This document shows positions 7,727 through 14,642 of a stretch of DNA of 40,521 bases, piece by piece. Below the pieces are notes generated by a model that worked only from the letters and a program-made list of their open reading frames with translations, was not told the origin of the DNA and did not search any database. The position numbers and the translations under genes were made by a program. Origin of the DNA: Clostridia bacterium (GTDB lineage Bacteria > Bacillota > Clostridia > UBA1212); assembly GCA_017625675.1 (NCBI GenBank), contig JAGAKK010000024.1:1-40521 (forward strand), read 5' to 3'. Within the stretch, counting starts at the first letter, position 1, and each line of letters opens with the position of its first letter.

Positions 7727-8800
7727 ATGTTGGCATATATGACTGCTAACGAGGCTGCTGAAAAATGGAATATATCGCATAGGCGAGTTTTAAAGTTATG
7801 CAAAGAAAAACGCATAGCCGATGTTGCAATGCTGGGTAATATGTGGATAATACCAATTGATGCAAACAAGCCTGAAGATGCAAGAGGTCTACGGTATAAT
7901 AAATCTGAAGAAAAAGTTGTACGGCCTTTTTTGAAGTGGGCAGGCGGTAAAGGTCAACTCCTTAAAGAAATTGAACAATACTACCTTTTTGATAACGGAA
8001 GTATTACAAAATATGCTGAACCATTTGTTGGCGGTGGCGCTGTTTTATTTGATATACTCAGCAAATACGATTTAGAAGAAGTATACATCAGCGATATTAA
8101 CGCTGAACTCATCAATACTTATCGCATTATTCGTGATGACATAGATGCTCTGATTGAAATTCTTTACGCTATGCAGAACGATTTCATTCCATTAGATACG
8201 GATAATCGCAAAGCATATTATATGCAAAGGCGTGAGCGATTTAATGATTTAAAAGTCAACGGAAACGAGGACATCAATATCGAAAAAGCGGCTTTGATGA
8301 TTTTTCTTAATAAAACTTGTTTCAATGGTTTGTACAGAGTCAACAAAAAAGGTTTGTTTAATGTTCCTATGGGAGCATACAAAAATCCGATGATTTGTGA
8401 TGAAAACAATCTTAGAGCAGTATCAGAGAAATTGCAAAGAGTAAATATTGTATGTGGTGACTACAGAGAGTCGGCTGACTTTATTGATGAAAATACTTTT
8501 GTGTATTTTGATCCCCCATACAGACCTATTACAGATACAGCGAGTTTTACCGCATATACTGAGAACTTGTTTAACGATGAAGAACAAATTGAACTTGCTC
8601 GCTTTGTTGATGATATGCACCGAAAAGGAGCAAAGGTTGTAATAAGTAATTCAGACCCAAAGAATTCTGATATCGAGGACGATTTTTTTGATAGTATTTA
8701 TTCGTCTCATAAAATCAAACGAGTAGATGCTAACCGAATGATTAATTGCAATAGTGAGGCAAGAGGAAAAATTAAAGAGTTACTTATTAGCAATTTTTAA
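7727..8800 (+). CDS. dpnM: Dam/DpnM-type adenine-N6 DNA methyltransferase with N-terminal HTH domain
   Basis: A 357-residue D12-class m6A methyltransferase. The SAM site is FLKWAGGKGQLL (68-79) followed by AEPFVGGGAVLFDI (97-110), and the catalytic DPPY is at residues 262-265. Because a DpnII-like nuclease is two genes downstream, the expected target is GATC. Unlike the standalone enzyme (about 280 residues), it carries about 60 extra N-terminal residues (MTANEAAEKWNISHRRVLKL) forming an excisionase/MerR-like helix-turn-helix of the HTH_17 type, plausibly for autoregulation. The start is ATG 7727 with AAGGAG 8 nt upstream; GTG 7718 lies inside that ribosome site. It is first gene of an AT-rich cassette. 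Confidence 0.92.
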   Translation: MLAYMTANEAAEKWNISHRRVLKLCKEKRIADVAMLGNMWIIPIDANKPEDARGLRYNKSEEKVVRPFLKWAGGKGQLLKEIEQYYLFDNGSITKYAEPFVGGGAVLFDILSKYDLEEVYISDINAELINTYRIIRDDIDALIEILYAMQNDFIPLDTDNRKAYYMQRRERFNDLKVNGNEDINIEKAALMIFLNKTCFNGLYRVNKKGLFNVPMGAYKNPMICDENNLRAVSEKLQRVNIVCGDYRESADFIDENTFVYFDPPYRPITDTASFTAYTENLFNDEEQIELARFVDDMHRKGAKVVISNSDPKNSDIEDDFFDSIYSSHKIKRVDANRMINCNSEARGKIKELLISNF

Positions 8801-8815
8801 GGAGAACAAATAATT

Positions 8816-9352
8816 ATGATAAAGAATGGAAAAGGCGGAGGTAACACCAAAACAGGACTTGTCTTTGAAGGGAAAACTGATTTATCCACCTTCTTAAATA
8901 ATCAAGAGGGGTACCGTGTGACTGATGGCATTGTGTTTTATAACGACGAAAAAGTTGCTCGCATATTCAAAAAGCACGATTTTTATAAATATTTAAAAGA
9001 AGTCGGCGTTGATTGGAAAAAAATCATTTCTAAAAAACTTCTGCCGGACGACAGTATTTATGTAATTATCAACAACACTCTTTTTATTATCGAATGTAAA
9101 TATCAGCAAGTGGCGGGTTCTGTTGATGAAAAATTGCAGACTTGTGATTTTAAAAGAAAGCAGTATCAGAAGTTGATGGCGCAGATCAATATTGATGTGG
9201 AATACATCTATCTGCTTTCGGAGTGGTTCAAAGATCCTAAATACAAGGATGTTTTGGATTATATCATCAGTATGCGTTGCCACTATTATTTTGAATACAT
9301 ACCGCTTACAAAGTTAGGGTTGCCTGTGCCGCCTAATAGCGAGGAGGAATAA
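8816..9352 (+). CDS. PD-(D/E)XK nuclease, probable second restriction endonuclease
   Basis: A 178-residue protein with a textbook PD-(D/E)XK core: Pro77-Asp78, then Glu93-Cys-Lys95 at the end of the next strand (LLPDDSIYVI and FIIECKYQ). The Gly/Asn-rich N-terminus (GKGGGNTKTGLVFEGKTDL) with Glu18 fits type II restriction enzymes. It sits between the GATC methylase and the DpnII-like nuclease, 15 nt after one and 3 nt before the other, with a good AAGGAG site, so it is co-transcribed. It may pair with the methylase at 10234, giving a second specificity, or act as an accessory nuclease. The recognition site is unknown. Confidence 0.75.
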   Translation: MIKNGKGGGNTKTGLVFEGKTDLSTFLNNQEGYRVTDGIVFYNDEKVARIFKKHDFYKYLKEVGVDWKKIISKKLLPDDSIYVIINNTLFIIECKYQQVAGSVDEKLQTCDFKRKQYQKLMAQINIDVEYIYLLSEWFKDPKYKDVLDYIISMRCHYYFEYIPLTKLGLPVPPNSEEE

Positions 9353-9355
9353 GAG

Positions 9356-10234
9356 ATGTCAAGAGATTTTAGTGCGTGGTTGTCAGGCTTTCGTGACAGT
9401 ATCGCAGACTATGGTTATTACATAGATTTTGATAAGGTTCACAGAAATGTGGATGTCATTAAGATTGAACTTAATATTTTAAATTCTCTCATTGGCTCTA
9501 AAAATATCGAAGCCGATTTTGAGAATTTGATGAGAAAATATCCAGAAGTTTTAAAGTGTATTCCTCTGCTCCTAGCAGTTAGAGCAAATGAAATATACTG
9601 TCAAGATGAAAATGGTGGTCATTTATTCCGATTTAACTTTGGAAAGTATCCACCGAACAGCAACGCTCATTATGAGAGGTACAAATACTTTATGCGTGAA
9701 ACCGGGTTGTTTGATTTGCTAGAAAATCATATCGTGAATAATTTGGTTGACTATGCAACAGGTGTTGAAACAGGTCTTGATTCCAACGGCCGTAAAAATC
9801 GTGGCGGACACCTTATGGAAAATTTGGTTGAGAGCTTTATTCAAAAAGCAGGTTTCGTAAAAGGGGTTAATTACTTTAAAGAAATGTATATCCACCAAAT
9901 TACAGATAAATGGAACATAGACTTATCTGCTATTTCCAATCAAGGCAAGATGGAAAAACGCTTTGATTTTGTAGTTAAGACACCTAATATGATTTATGGT
10001 ATCGAAACGAACTTTTACGGAAGTGGCGGTAGTAAACTTAACGAAACTGCACGTAGTTATAAGACTCTTGCGTGGGAAACCGAAGAAATTGACGGTTTTA
10101 CATTCGTTTGGTTTACCGACGGAAAAGGTTGGACTAGCGCAAGAAACAACCTCGAAGAAACTTTTGACGTTATGCAACACATTTACAATATTAAAGATTT
10201 GGAAGATGGCATAATCAGCGAGGTTTTTAAATAA
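9356..10234 (+). CDS. dpnB: DpnII/MboI-type GATC restriction endonuclease
   Basis: A 292-residue protein that aligns by eye along its length with the pneumococcal DpnII endonuclease (about 288 residues). Shared blocks are LNILNSLIGSKNI, the HIVNNLVDYATGVE segment, DSNGRKNRGG, KRFDFVVK and ETNFYGSGGSKLNETARSYK, plus the C-terminal WFTDGKGW and NNLEETFD. This family cuts unmethylated GATC in double-stranded DNA. Catalytic acids probably lie in the FDFVVK...IETNFY region. The start has GAGGAGG within the tail of the previous gene. It overlaps the following methylase by one base (TAATG). Identification is strong; activity is untested. Confidence 0.94.
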   Translation: MSRDFSAWLSGFRDSIADYGYYIDFDKVHRNVDVIKIELNILNSLIGSKNIEADFENLMRKYPEVLKCIPLLLAVRANEIYCQDENGGHLFRFNFGKYPPNSNAHYERYKYFMRETGLFDLLENHIVNNLVDYATGVETGLDSNGRKNRGGHLMENLVESFIQKAGFVKGVNYFKEMYIHQITDKWNIDLSAISNQGKMEKRFDFVVKTPNMIYGIETNFYGSGGSKLNETARSYKTLAWETEEIDGFTFVWFTDGKGWTSARNNLEETFDVMQHIYNIKDLEDGIISEVFK

Positions 10235-10980
10235 TGGCAAAGAAAATAACAAAATGGGAGCCGGAAGATTTTGAACTGGAAATGACTACGCATTGGTCTT
10301 TTCCTAAACGTGGCGATTGGGCAACCCACGATGCAAAGTGGCGAGGTAATTGGTCACCATACATTCCTCGAAATATTCTGCTCCGCTATTCAAAAGAGAA
10401 CGACTTGGTTCTCGATCAGTTTGCGGGTGGTGGAACTACCCTCGTAGAAGCAAAATTACTAAACCGAAATATTATTGGCGTGGATGTAAATGATGTTGCT
10501 ATTGCTCGTTGTAGAGAAAAGGTTGATTTTGAGCACGAGGGTGCTGACGGTAAGGTTTATATACACAAAGGTGATGCACGTCATTTGGATTTTGTTTCGG
10601 ACAACAGCATTGACCTTATTTGCACTCATCCGCCGTATGCTGATATTATTCAATACAGCGAGGATATTCCTGAAGATTTGTCTTTGTTAAAGGTCAAAGA
10701 TTTTCTTGAGGAAATGAAAAAGGTTGCGGCAGAAAGTTATCGTGTTTTGAAAAAGGACAAGTTTTGTGCTGTTCTTATGGGTGATACACGCCAAAAAGGT
10801 CATATGATACCGATGTCTTTTGATGTTATGCGTATCTTTGAAGAAGCAGGATTTAAACTTAAAGAATTGATTATTAAAGAACAGCACAACTGCAAGGCTA
10901 CGGGATATTGGAAAACAAATAGCGTGAAGTATAATTTTTTGCTTATAGCACACGAGTATCTATTTGTGTTTAGAAAATGA
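10234..10980 (+). CDS. DNA methyltransferase (N4-cytosine/N6-adenine type)
   Basis: A 248-residue SAM-dependent DNA methylase. Motif I is DQFAGGGTT (61-69), motif II acid D84 (IGVDVND) and the catalytic motif IV THPPY (131-135), an SPPY/DPPY variant. The order is SAM motif then PPY, the reverse of DpnA, so it is not the usual second DpnII methylase. A conserved-looking N-terminal block (WSFPKRGDWATHDAKWRGNW) precedes motif I. The small size leaves little room for a target recognition domain. The start overlaps the DpnII stop (TAATG). Likely partner: the PD-(D/E)XK protein at 8816. Target base and site are unknown. Confidence 0.85.
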   Translation: MAKKITKWEPEDFELEMTTHWSFPKRGDWATHDAKWRGNWSPYIPRNILLRYSKENDLVLDQFAGGGTTLVEAKLLNRNIIGVDVNDVAIARCREKVDFEHEGADGKVYIHKGDARHLDFVSDNSIDLICTHPPYADIIQYSEDIPEDLSLLKVKDFLEEMKKVAAESYRVLKKDKFCAVLMGDTRQKGHMIPMSFDVMRIFEEAGFKLKELIIKEQHNCKATGYWKTNSVKYNFLLIAHEYLFVFRK

Positions 10981-10999
10981 TCGATAGGAGGATAATAAT

Positions 11000-12043
11000 A
11001 TGTATGCCGAACGAGTTGAATTATATAAAAAATTAGAAGAGAAACTAGACAGTAAATTACTCGTTTATATTACGAGTGATAGACCTGGATTCGAAGCTAG
11101 CATAGCACAAGATGTGATAGATAAATTTATTAACCAATTAGACAAAATAGGGGTTACTGAAAAAATTTCATTATATTTATATACACGTGGTGGTGACACT
11201 GCTGCTGCGTGGAATATAATTAATTTACTTAGACAATATTGCGATACTTTACAAGTTGTAATTCCTCATAAAGCGCATAGTGCAGGAACGCTTATAAGTA
11301 TCGGAGCAAATTCTATAATAATGACAAAACAAGCCACTTTGGGACCTATCGATCCAAGTGTTAACACTCCACTTAATCCTCCGATACCAAATGCACCGCC
11401 TCAAAACAATTATCCTGTTAGCGTAGAGGCGGTAAAAGGATACTTAGCTTTCGCAAAAGAAGAGTTAGCCATTAAGGATGATATGGCACTTTCAAATATT
11501 ATGATGAAACTCTCTGAATATGTGCATCCACTTGTATTAGGTCAGGTTTACCGTGCGAGGGCTCAAATAAAAATGCTTGCAGAAAAGTTGTTAACCAACC
11601 AAGTAACAGATAGTGCAAAAATCAAAGATATAATAGCTTTTCTTTGTAGTGATTCAGGAAGTCACGATTATACCATTAATCGCAGAGAAGCAAAAAATTC
11701 TCTCGGTTTAAATATTGAAAAACCTAATGATGAAATGTATAATATAATTAAAGAAATATATGATAATATAAGTGATGAACTTGGGTTTGGTGTACCATTC
11801 GATCCATTATCTGTATCACAATCCAATGGTGGAGCATATAATGTAAAAAGAGCTTTAATCGAAAGTGTTTATGGCGGAAGTAATTATTTTGTAACTGAAG
11901 GCGTTGTAAAACAAATTGCTGTGCCGGGCAATCCTGGTCAGGTACCGCAACAAGCGATACAAACCACAAAGATTTTTGAGGGATGGAAATATGAATCAAA
12001 TAACAATAACACAACTGATGATGCTACCGACAATGAATGTTAG
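11000..12043 (+). CDS. SDH_sah family ClpP/crotonase-fold serine protease
   Basis: A 347-residue protein of the SDH_sah (serine dehydrogenase proteinase-like) family, related in fold to ClpP and SppA. YTRGGDTAAAW (61-71) gives the oxyanion strand, HSAGTLIS (93-100) the likely nucleophile Ser94, and TLGPIDP (113-119) a conserved active-site loop. No signal peptide or membrane helix is seen, so it is cytosolic. The C-terminal ~25 residues are Asn/Thr-rich and low complexity. AGGAGG precedes the ATG and the gap to the methylase is only 19 nt, so it belongs to the same operon. A role in regulating or turning over the restriction enzymes is inference. Confidence 0.82.
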   Translation: MYAERVELYKKLEEKLDSKLLVYITSDRPGFEASIAQDVIDKFINQLDKIGVTEKISLYLYTRGGDTAAAWNIINLLRQYCDTLQVVIPHKAHSAGTLISIGANSIIMTKQATLGPIDPSVNTPLNPPIPNAPPQNNYPVSVEAVKGYLAFAKEELAIKDDMALSNIMMKLSEYVHPLVLGQVYRARAQIKMLAEKLLTNQVTDSAKIKDIIAFLCSDSGSHDYTINRREAKNSLGLNIEKPNDEMYNIIKEIYDNISDELGFGVPFDPLSVSQSNGGAYNVKRALIESVYGGSNYFVTEGVVKQIAVPGNPGQVPQQAIQTTKIFEGWKYESNNNNTTDDATDNEC

Positions 12044-12176
12044 TTATAGCGAATCAATTAAAACCAATTACGCAAATTATCAATCAAGTTCTACTACTCA
12101 AAATAGCAATGCATTAATTAATGTGCTAAGCGGTTCAGTGTTGTTAATAGAACATAATGAGATGCTTGAAAAATGA
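11991..12176 (+). CDS. Small hypothetical protein overlapping the SDH_sah gene
   Basis: A possible 61-residue protein (begins MNQITITQLMMLPTMNVSYS) in another frame, starting 53 nt before the SDH_sah stop. GAGGG lies 8 nt before its ATG. It is polar and Ser/Asn-rich, with a short hydrophobic stretch near the end. I do not recognise a family. Its placement as the last gene of the cassette, with its own ribosome site, makes it worth recording, but it could be chance. Confidence 0.45.
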   Translation: MNQITITQLMMLPTMNVSYSESIKTNYANYQSSSTTQNSNALINVLSGSVLLIEHNEMLEK

Positions 12177-12480
12177 TAGCAAACCGTGATGGCAAAATGA
12201 TAGCAAAAGTTAGGACTACCTATGTAGATAGGATAATCTAAGACAAAGCAAATCAATTTGTGCTACTATGCTAAAACAAAATCGTTTAAGGTCGGTTTTG
12301 TGGTTGCGAGTGGGAATAATGGCGAATGGCTTACAAGTGCCCGGAAACCCTTGAAAACAAAGGGCTTTCGGGCATTTATGCTTTGTTGAAAAAGGCTTTG
12401 CAACACTTTTGCAACACGCAAGGATAAATTTGCAAAAAAGAAAAAGTTGCAAGTGGCTTTTAAATAGACGGAGGTGTCGC
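12177..12480. other. Intergenic junction with long hairpin and TTGCAACAC repeats
   Basis: No convincing gene is present. A 15-bp near-perfect inverted repeat (12338-12352 with 12360-12374, starting TGCCCGGAAA) has no T run after it. TTTGCAACAC occurs twice in a row (12397-12406 and 12408-12417), and more TTGCAA motifs follow near 12430 and 12448. The left part contains the spaced pattern GCAAAATGATAGCAAAAG. It may be a remnant or attachment region of a mobile element. Confidence 0.4.
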
Positions 12481-13782
12481 ATGGGAACGTGGAATACCAG
12501 TGTTACAGGAAACGATACGGCGGAGGATTTATATAGTGAATATACCGCCGCCTTTTATAAGTTCGATGTAGAAGAAGCTTTGAGCCGGATTGATAAATAT
12601 ATCAGGACAGAAATGTTTGATGAATCCGATGAAGAAGAATGGTGCAATTACATTTATTCACTTGCTGATTTCATGTGGAAGAAAGGTATATTGACGGATT
12701 CGGTACGAAACAAAGCTATTGGAATGATTGACAGCGGATTTGGTTTAGAGTTGTGGGAAGAAGCCGGTCAAAAAACTTTGGTCGCCCGTAAAAAGAAGCT
12801 TGCTGAGTTCAAAGAAAAACTATTGTCGCCACAACCACCAAAGAAGAAAATTAAGCCGGACGCTCACACTGAGCGGATTTTTGACGATGGAGATATCGTT
12901 GCGGTTCAGTTGCAGACCGCCGGAAAGCCATATACGGAACAAGAATCAAAACCGATTTCGGAAAAGGATTTTCATGCTCTTGACGGGAAATACGTGTTGA
13001 TGCAATTGGTGAATTGTTACGCAAGCTGGACGTCAAGTATAGTGCCTGAAGTCAATGATTACTGGGCTTGTTTCCGCTTGTTTGACGGTATTTATGACGC
13101 TGTTCCGGATGATGTAGATTTACTGTCGTTGAAAGACGCATTGATACATCAAGGACACAAGATTACTTCAATCTTCAATTGCGAAAGCAGTATGTTTTAT
13201 TTCAAACGAAGGGATTATAAAGTGATATGCAATAGAAAAGATCTGCTCACGGGTTTAGATACAAACGGCTACAATTCAATTTATTGGGGAGTTAACAGAC
13301 CTTGGTTAAATCCCGACTCACAGCTTGTGGCTGCTATGGGAAAGCAAATTGTCTGCAAAGAGTTTTCGGGCAATATCGAACAGGTTGAGCATATTTGTAG
13401 ATATGCAAATCGTTATGGAAGATTTGATTATAGTTTGTCCCGAGAAGAAAACGAGGCAAGATACATCACGGAAGAAAATATCATTGCAGAAAAAATCAAT
13501 AAAGTAATTTCAGACGGCGGAAAACTGTATAGCATATCTTTGGGTAGAGAAATCGGAATCGTCACAGTACATAACGGACATATAGATAATCTATACATTG
13601 AGGGGCAGTATCAACGTAACGGATTTGGTACTCGGCTGCTTGAATATGCGTTGTCAATAGGCGGGAGCGGTGCATATATTGATGTGCCTATGTCAAACAA
13701 CGAGTTGATGCATATTTGTGACAAATTGGGCTTGATTAAAGTAAAAGAAACGGGGCAAATAGTTCGAATGGCGAAGCCATGA
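12481..13782 (+). CDS. DUF4259-like/GNAT multidomain protein, possibly immunity-type
   Basis: A 433-residue protein. Residues 1-110 resemble DUF4259 (begins MGTWNTSVTGNDTAEDLYSE), a family often found beside polymorphic toxins. The middle (about 135-230: DDGDIVAVQLQ, DGKYVLMQLVNCYASW, FRLFDGIYDAVP) looks like an Imm26-type immunity domain. The C-terminal ~90 residues are a GNAT acetyltransferase, with the acetyl-CoA loop EGQYQRNGFGTRLLEYAL around 370-388. The start is ATG 12481 with GGAGG; an upstream in-frame ATG at 12409 lacks a site. No toxin gene is adjacent. Fusion of immunity-like and acetyltransferase domains suggests modification of a toxin or its target; this is inference. Confidence 0.7.
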   Translation: MGTWNTSVTGNDTAEDLYSEYTAAFYKFDVEEALSRIDKYIRTEMFDESDEEEWCNYIYSLADFMWKKGILTDSVRNKAIGMIDSGFGLELWEEAGQKTLVARKKKLAEFKEKLLSPQPPKKKIKPDAHTERIFDDGDIVAVQLQTAGKPYTEQESKPISEKDFHALDGKYVLMQLVNCYASWTSSIVPEVNDYWACFRLFDGIYDAVPDDVDLLSLKDALIHQGHKITSIFNCESSMFYFKRRDYKVICNRKDLLTGLDTNGYNSIYWGVNRPWLNPDSQLVAAMGKQIVCKEFSGNIEQVEHICRYANRYGRFDYSLSREENEARYITEENIIAEKINKVISDGGKLYSISLGREIGIVTVHNGHIDNLYIEGQYQRNGFGTRLLEYALSIGGSGAYIDVPMSNNELMHICDKLGLIKVKETGQIVRMAKP

Positions 13783-13796
13783 GCCGGGCTTTCTCG

Positions 13797-14267
13797 TCAT
13801 TCTTCTGCATTAACTAAATCAATTTCCAATAGTTCGGGCATGTGTTTATACAAAATGCTCAGGACCTCCCGTTTGTTTTGCAGGACAAGGTCTATCAAAA
13901 AGTTATTGTTGTGAAAAATAAACGGATAACCTGTAAAATCATTGACTTCCATTGTTAGCGGTGACATGCAGCCGTCAAATGACTTGCTGATGAACCGTTC
14001 TTTTTTTATCCAGTTTTTGTCAAGGTGGATTGCTTCCGGGTTGACAATGTATTTCTCATCAATCTCCACAATTTCTTTTTCGCGGTGTTTCCAAGGAATA
14101 AAGATAACGTATAATGGAGTATTCAGGGTCCTGTGTTCATAAACGCTTTTTGATTTCCACAAGAATTTCTTTGTGCGTGTGTGAACTTCATCGTGGGGAC
14201 GACAGTATTTTGCTAACAAGATGCCTTTAATGATTTTGCCATTATCGAAGAATGCTATTTCTACCAT
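13797..14267 (-). CDS. Hypothetical protein, convergent with the DUF4259-GNAT gene
   Basis: A 156-residue protein I do not recognise. It begins MVEIAFFDNGKIIKGILLAK and is rich in Lys, Ile, Phe and Trp. No signal peptide, membrane helix or clear motif is seen. It is a real gene by its ribosome site (GGAAAGGAG on the minus strand, about 7 nt before ATG). It converges on the DUF4259-GNAT gene with a 14-nt gap and no obvious terminator between them. AT-rich codon use matches the island. Confidence 0.7.
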   Translation of the reverse strand: MVEIAFFDNGKIIKGILLAKYCRPHDEVHTRTKKFLWKSKSVYEHRTLNTPLYVIFIPWKHREKEIVEIDEKYIVNPEAIHLDKNWIKKERFISKSFDGCMSPLTMEVNDFTGYPFIFHNNNFLIDLVLQNKREVLSILYKHMPELLEIDLVNAEE

Positions 14268-14344
14268 TTTTAATACTCCTTTCCTTGTTTTGTTGATTGT
14301 TTTATTGTCTCATATTATAATTAATAATTAAAGCGGAAAAACGA

Positions 14345-14551
14345 TTGCCGGAGATAGGTTTGAGTTTTTTTTCGGCAGGGACTTGCACGAAGCCTCGGAT
14401 AAATCAGGACGCAGTGCGTTTGATGAAGGATCTTTACGGTATTGATATGGAGAAAGATCAATACAGCAAGACGGGGCAGAACGATGAGACTTTTAAAATT
14501 GTTATTGAGGATATTGAAAAGAAAGTAAGAGAGTTTGTAGTTGCAATTTAA
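14345..14551 (+). pseudogene. Remnant of ArsC-like low-molecular-weight protein tyrosine phosphatase
   Basis: The frame keeps a conserved mid-N segment (SAGTCTKPRINQDAVRLMKD, then YGIDMEKDQYSK) and then jumps to a typical C-terminal segment (TGQNDETFKIVIEDIEKKV). In intact ArsC-like LMW phosphatases the CxxNxCRS catalytic loop precedes the first block, and about 35-40 residues including the DDP acid loop separate the two blocks. Both are missing. The frame has a stop at 14318 and no ribosome site. I read it as a pseudogene with an N-terminal loss and an internal in-frame deletion, marking the right edge of the island. Confidence 0.7.
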
Positions 14552-14563
14552 TGTATTAAAGTC

Positions 14564-14592
14564 TTGAATTGTTTTGAGAAATGGTGTATAAT
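14564..14592 (+). promoter_or_regulatory. Sigma-A promoter of the symporter gene
   Basis: TTGAAT (14564-14569), 17-bp spacer, consensus TATAAT (14587-14592); the start codon is 51 bp downstream. Confidence 0.65.
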
Positions 14593-14642
14593 CAATCATT
14601 ATCGTATTTTTTTGATGAATTTTGCAGAAAGGGAAAATGTTT

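Noticed and set aside
10234-10980. Identity as DpnA, the usual second DpnII methylase
   Set aside because: Motif order is FAGGGTT then THPPY, opposite to DpnA, and the flanking sequence does not match.
12216-12482. Minus-strand 88-residue frame in the island gap
   Set aside because: No ribosome site, and it crosses the hairpin and direct repeats; composition is not protein-like.
7560-14600. Prophage or integrative element
   Set aside because: No integrase, portal, terminase, relaxase or transfer genes are present; only an accessory island can be supported.
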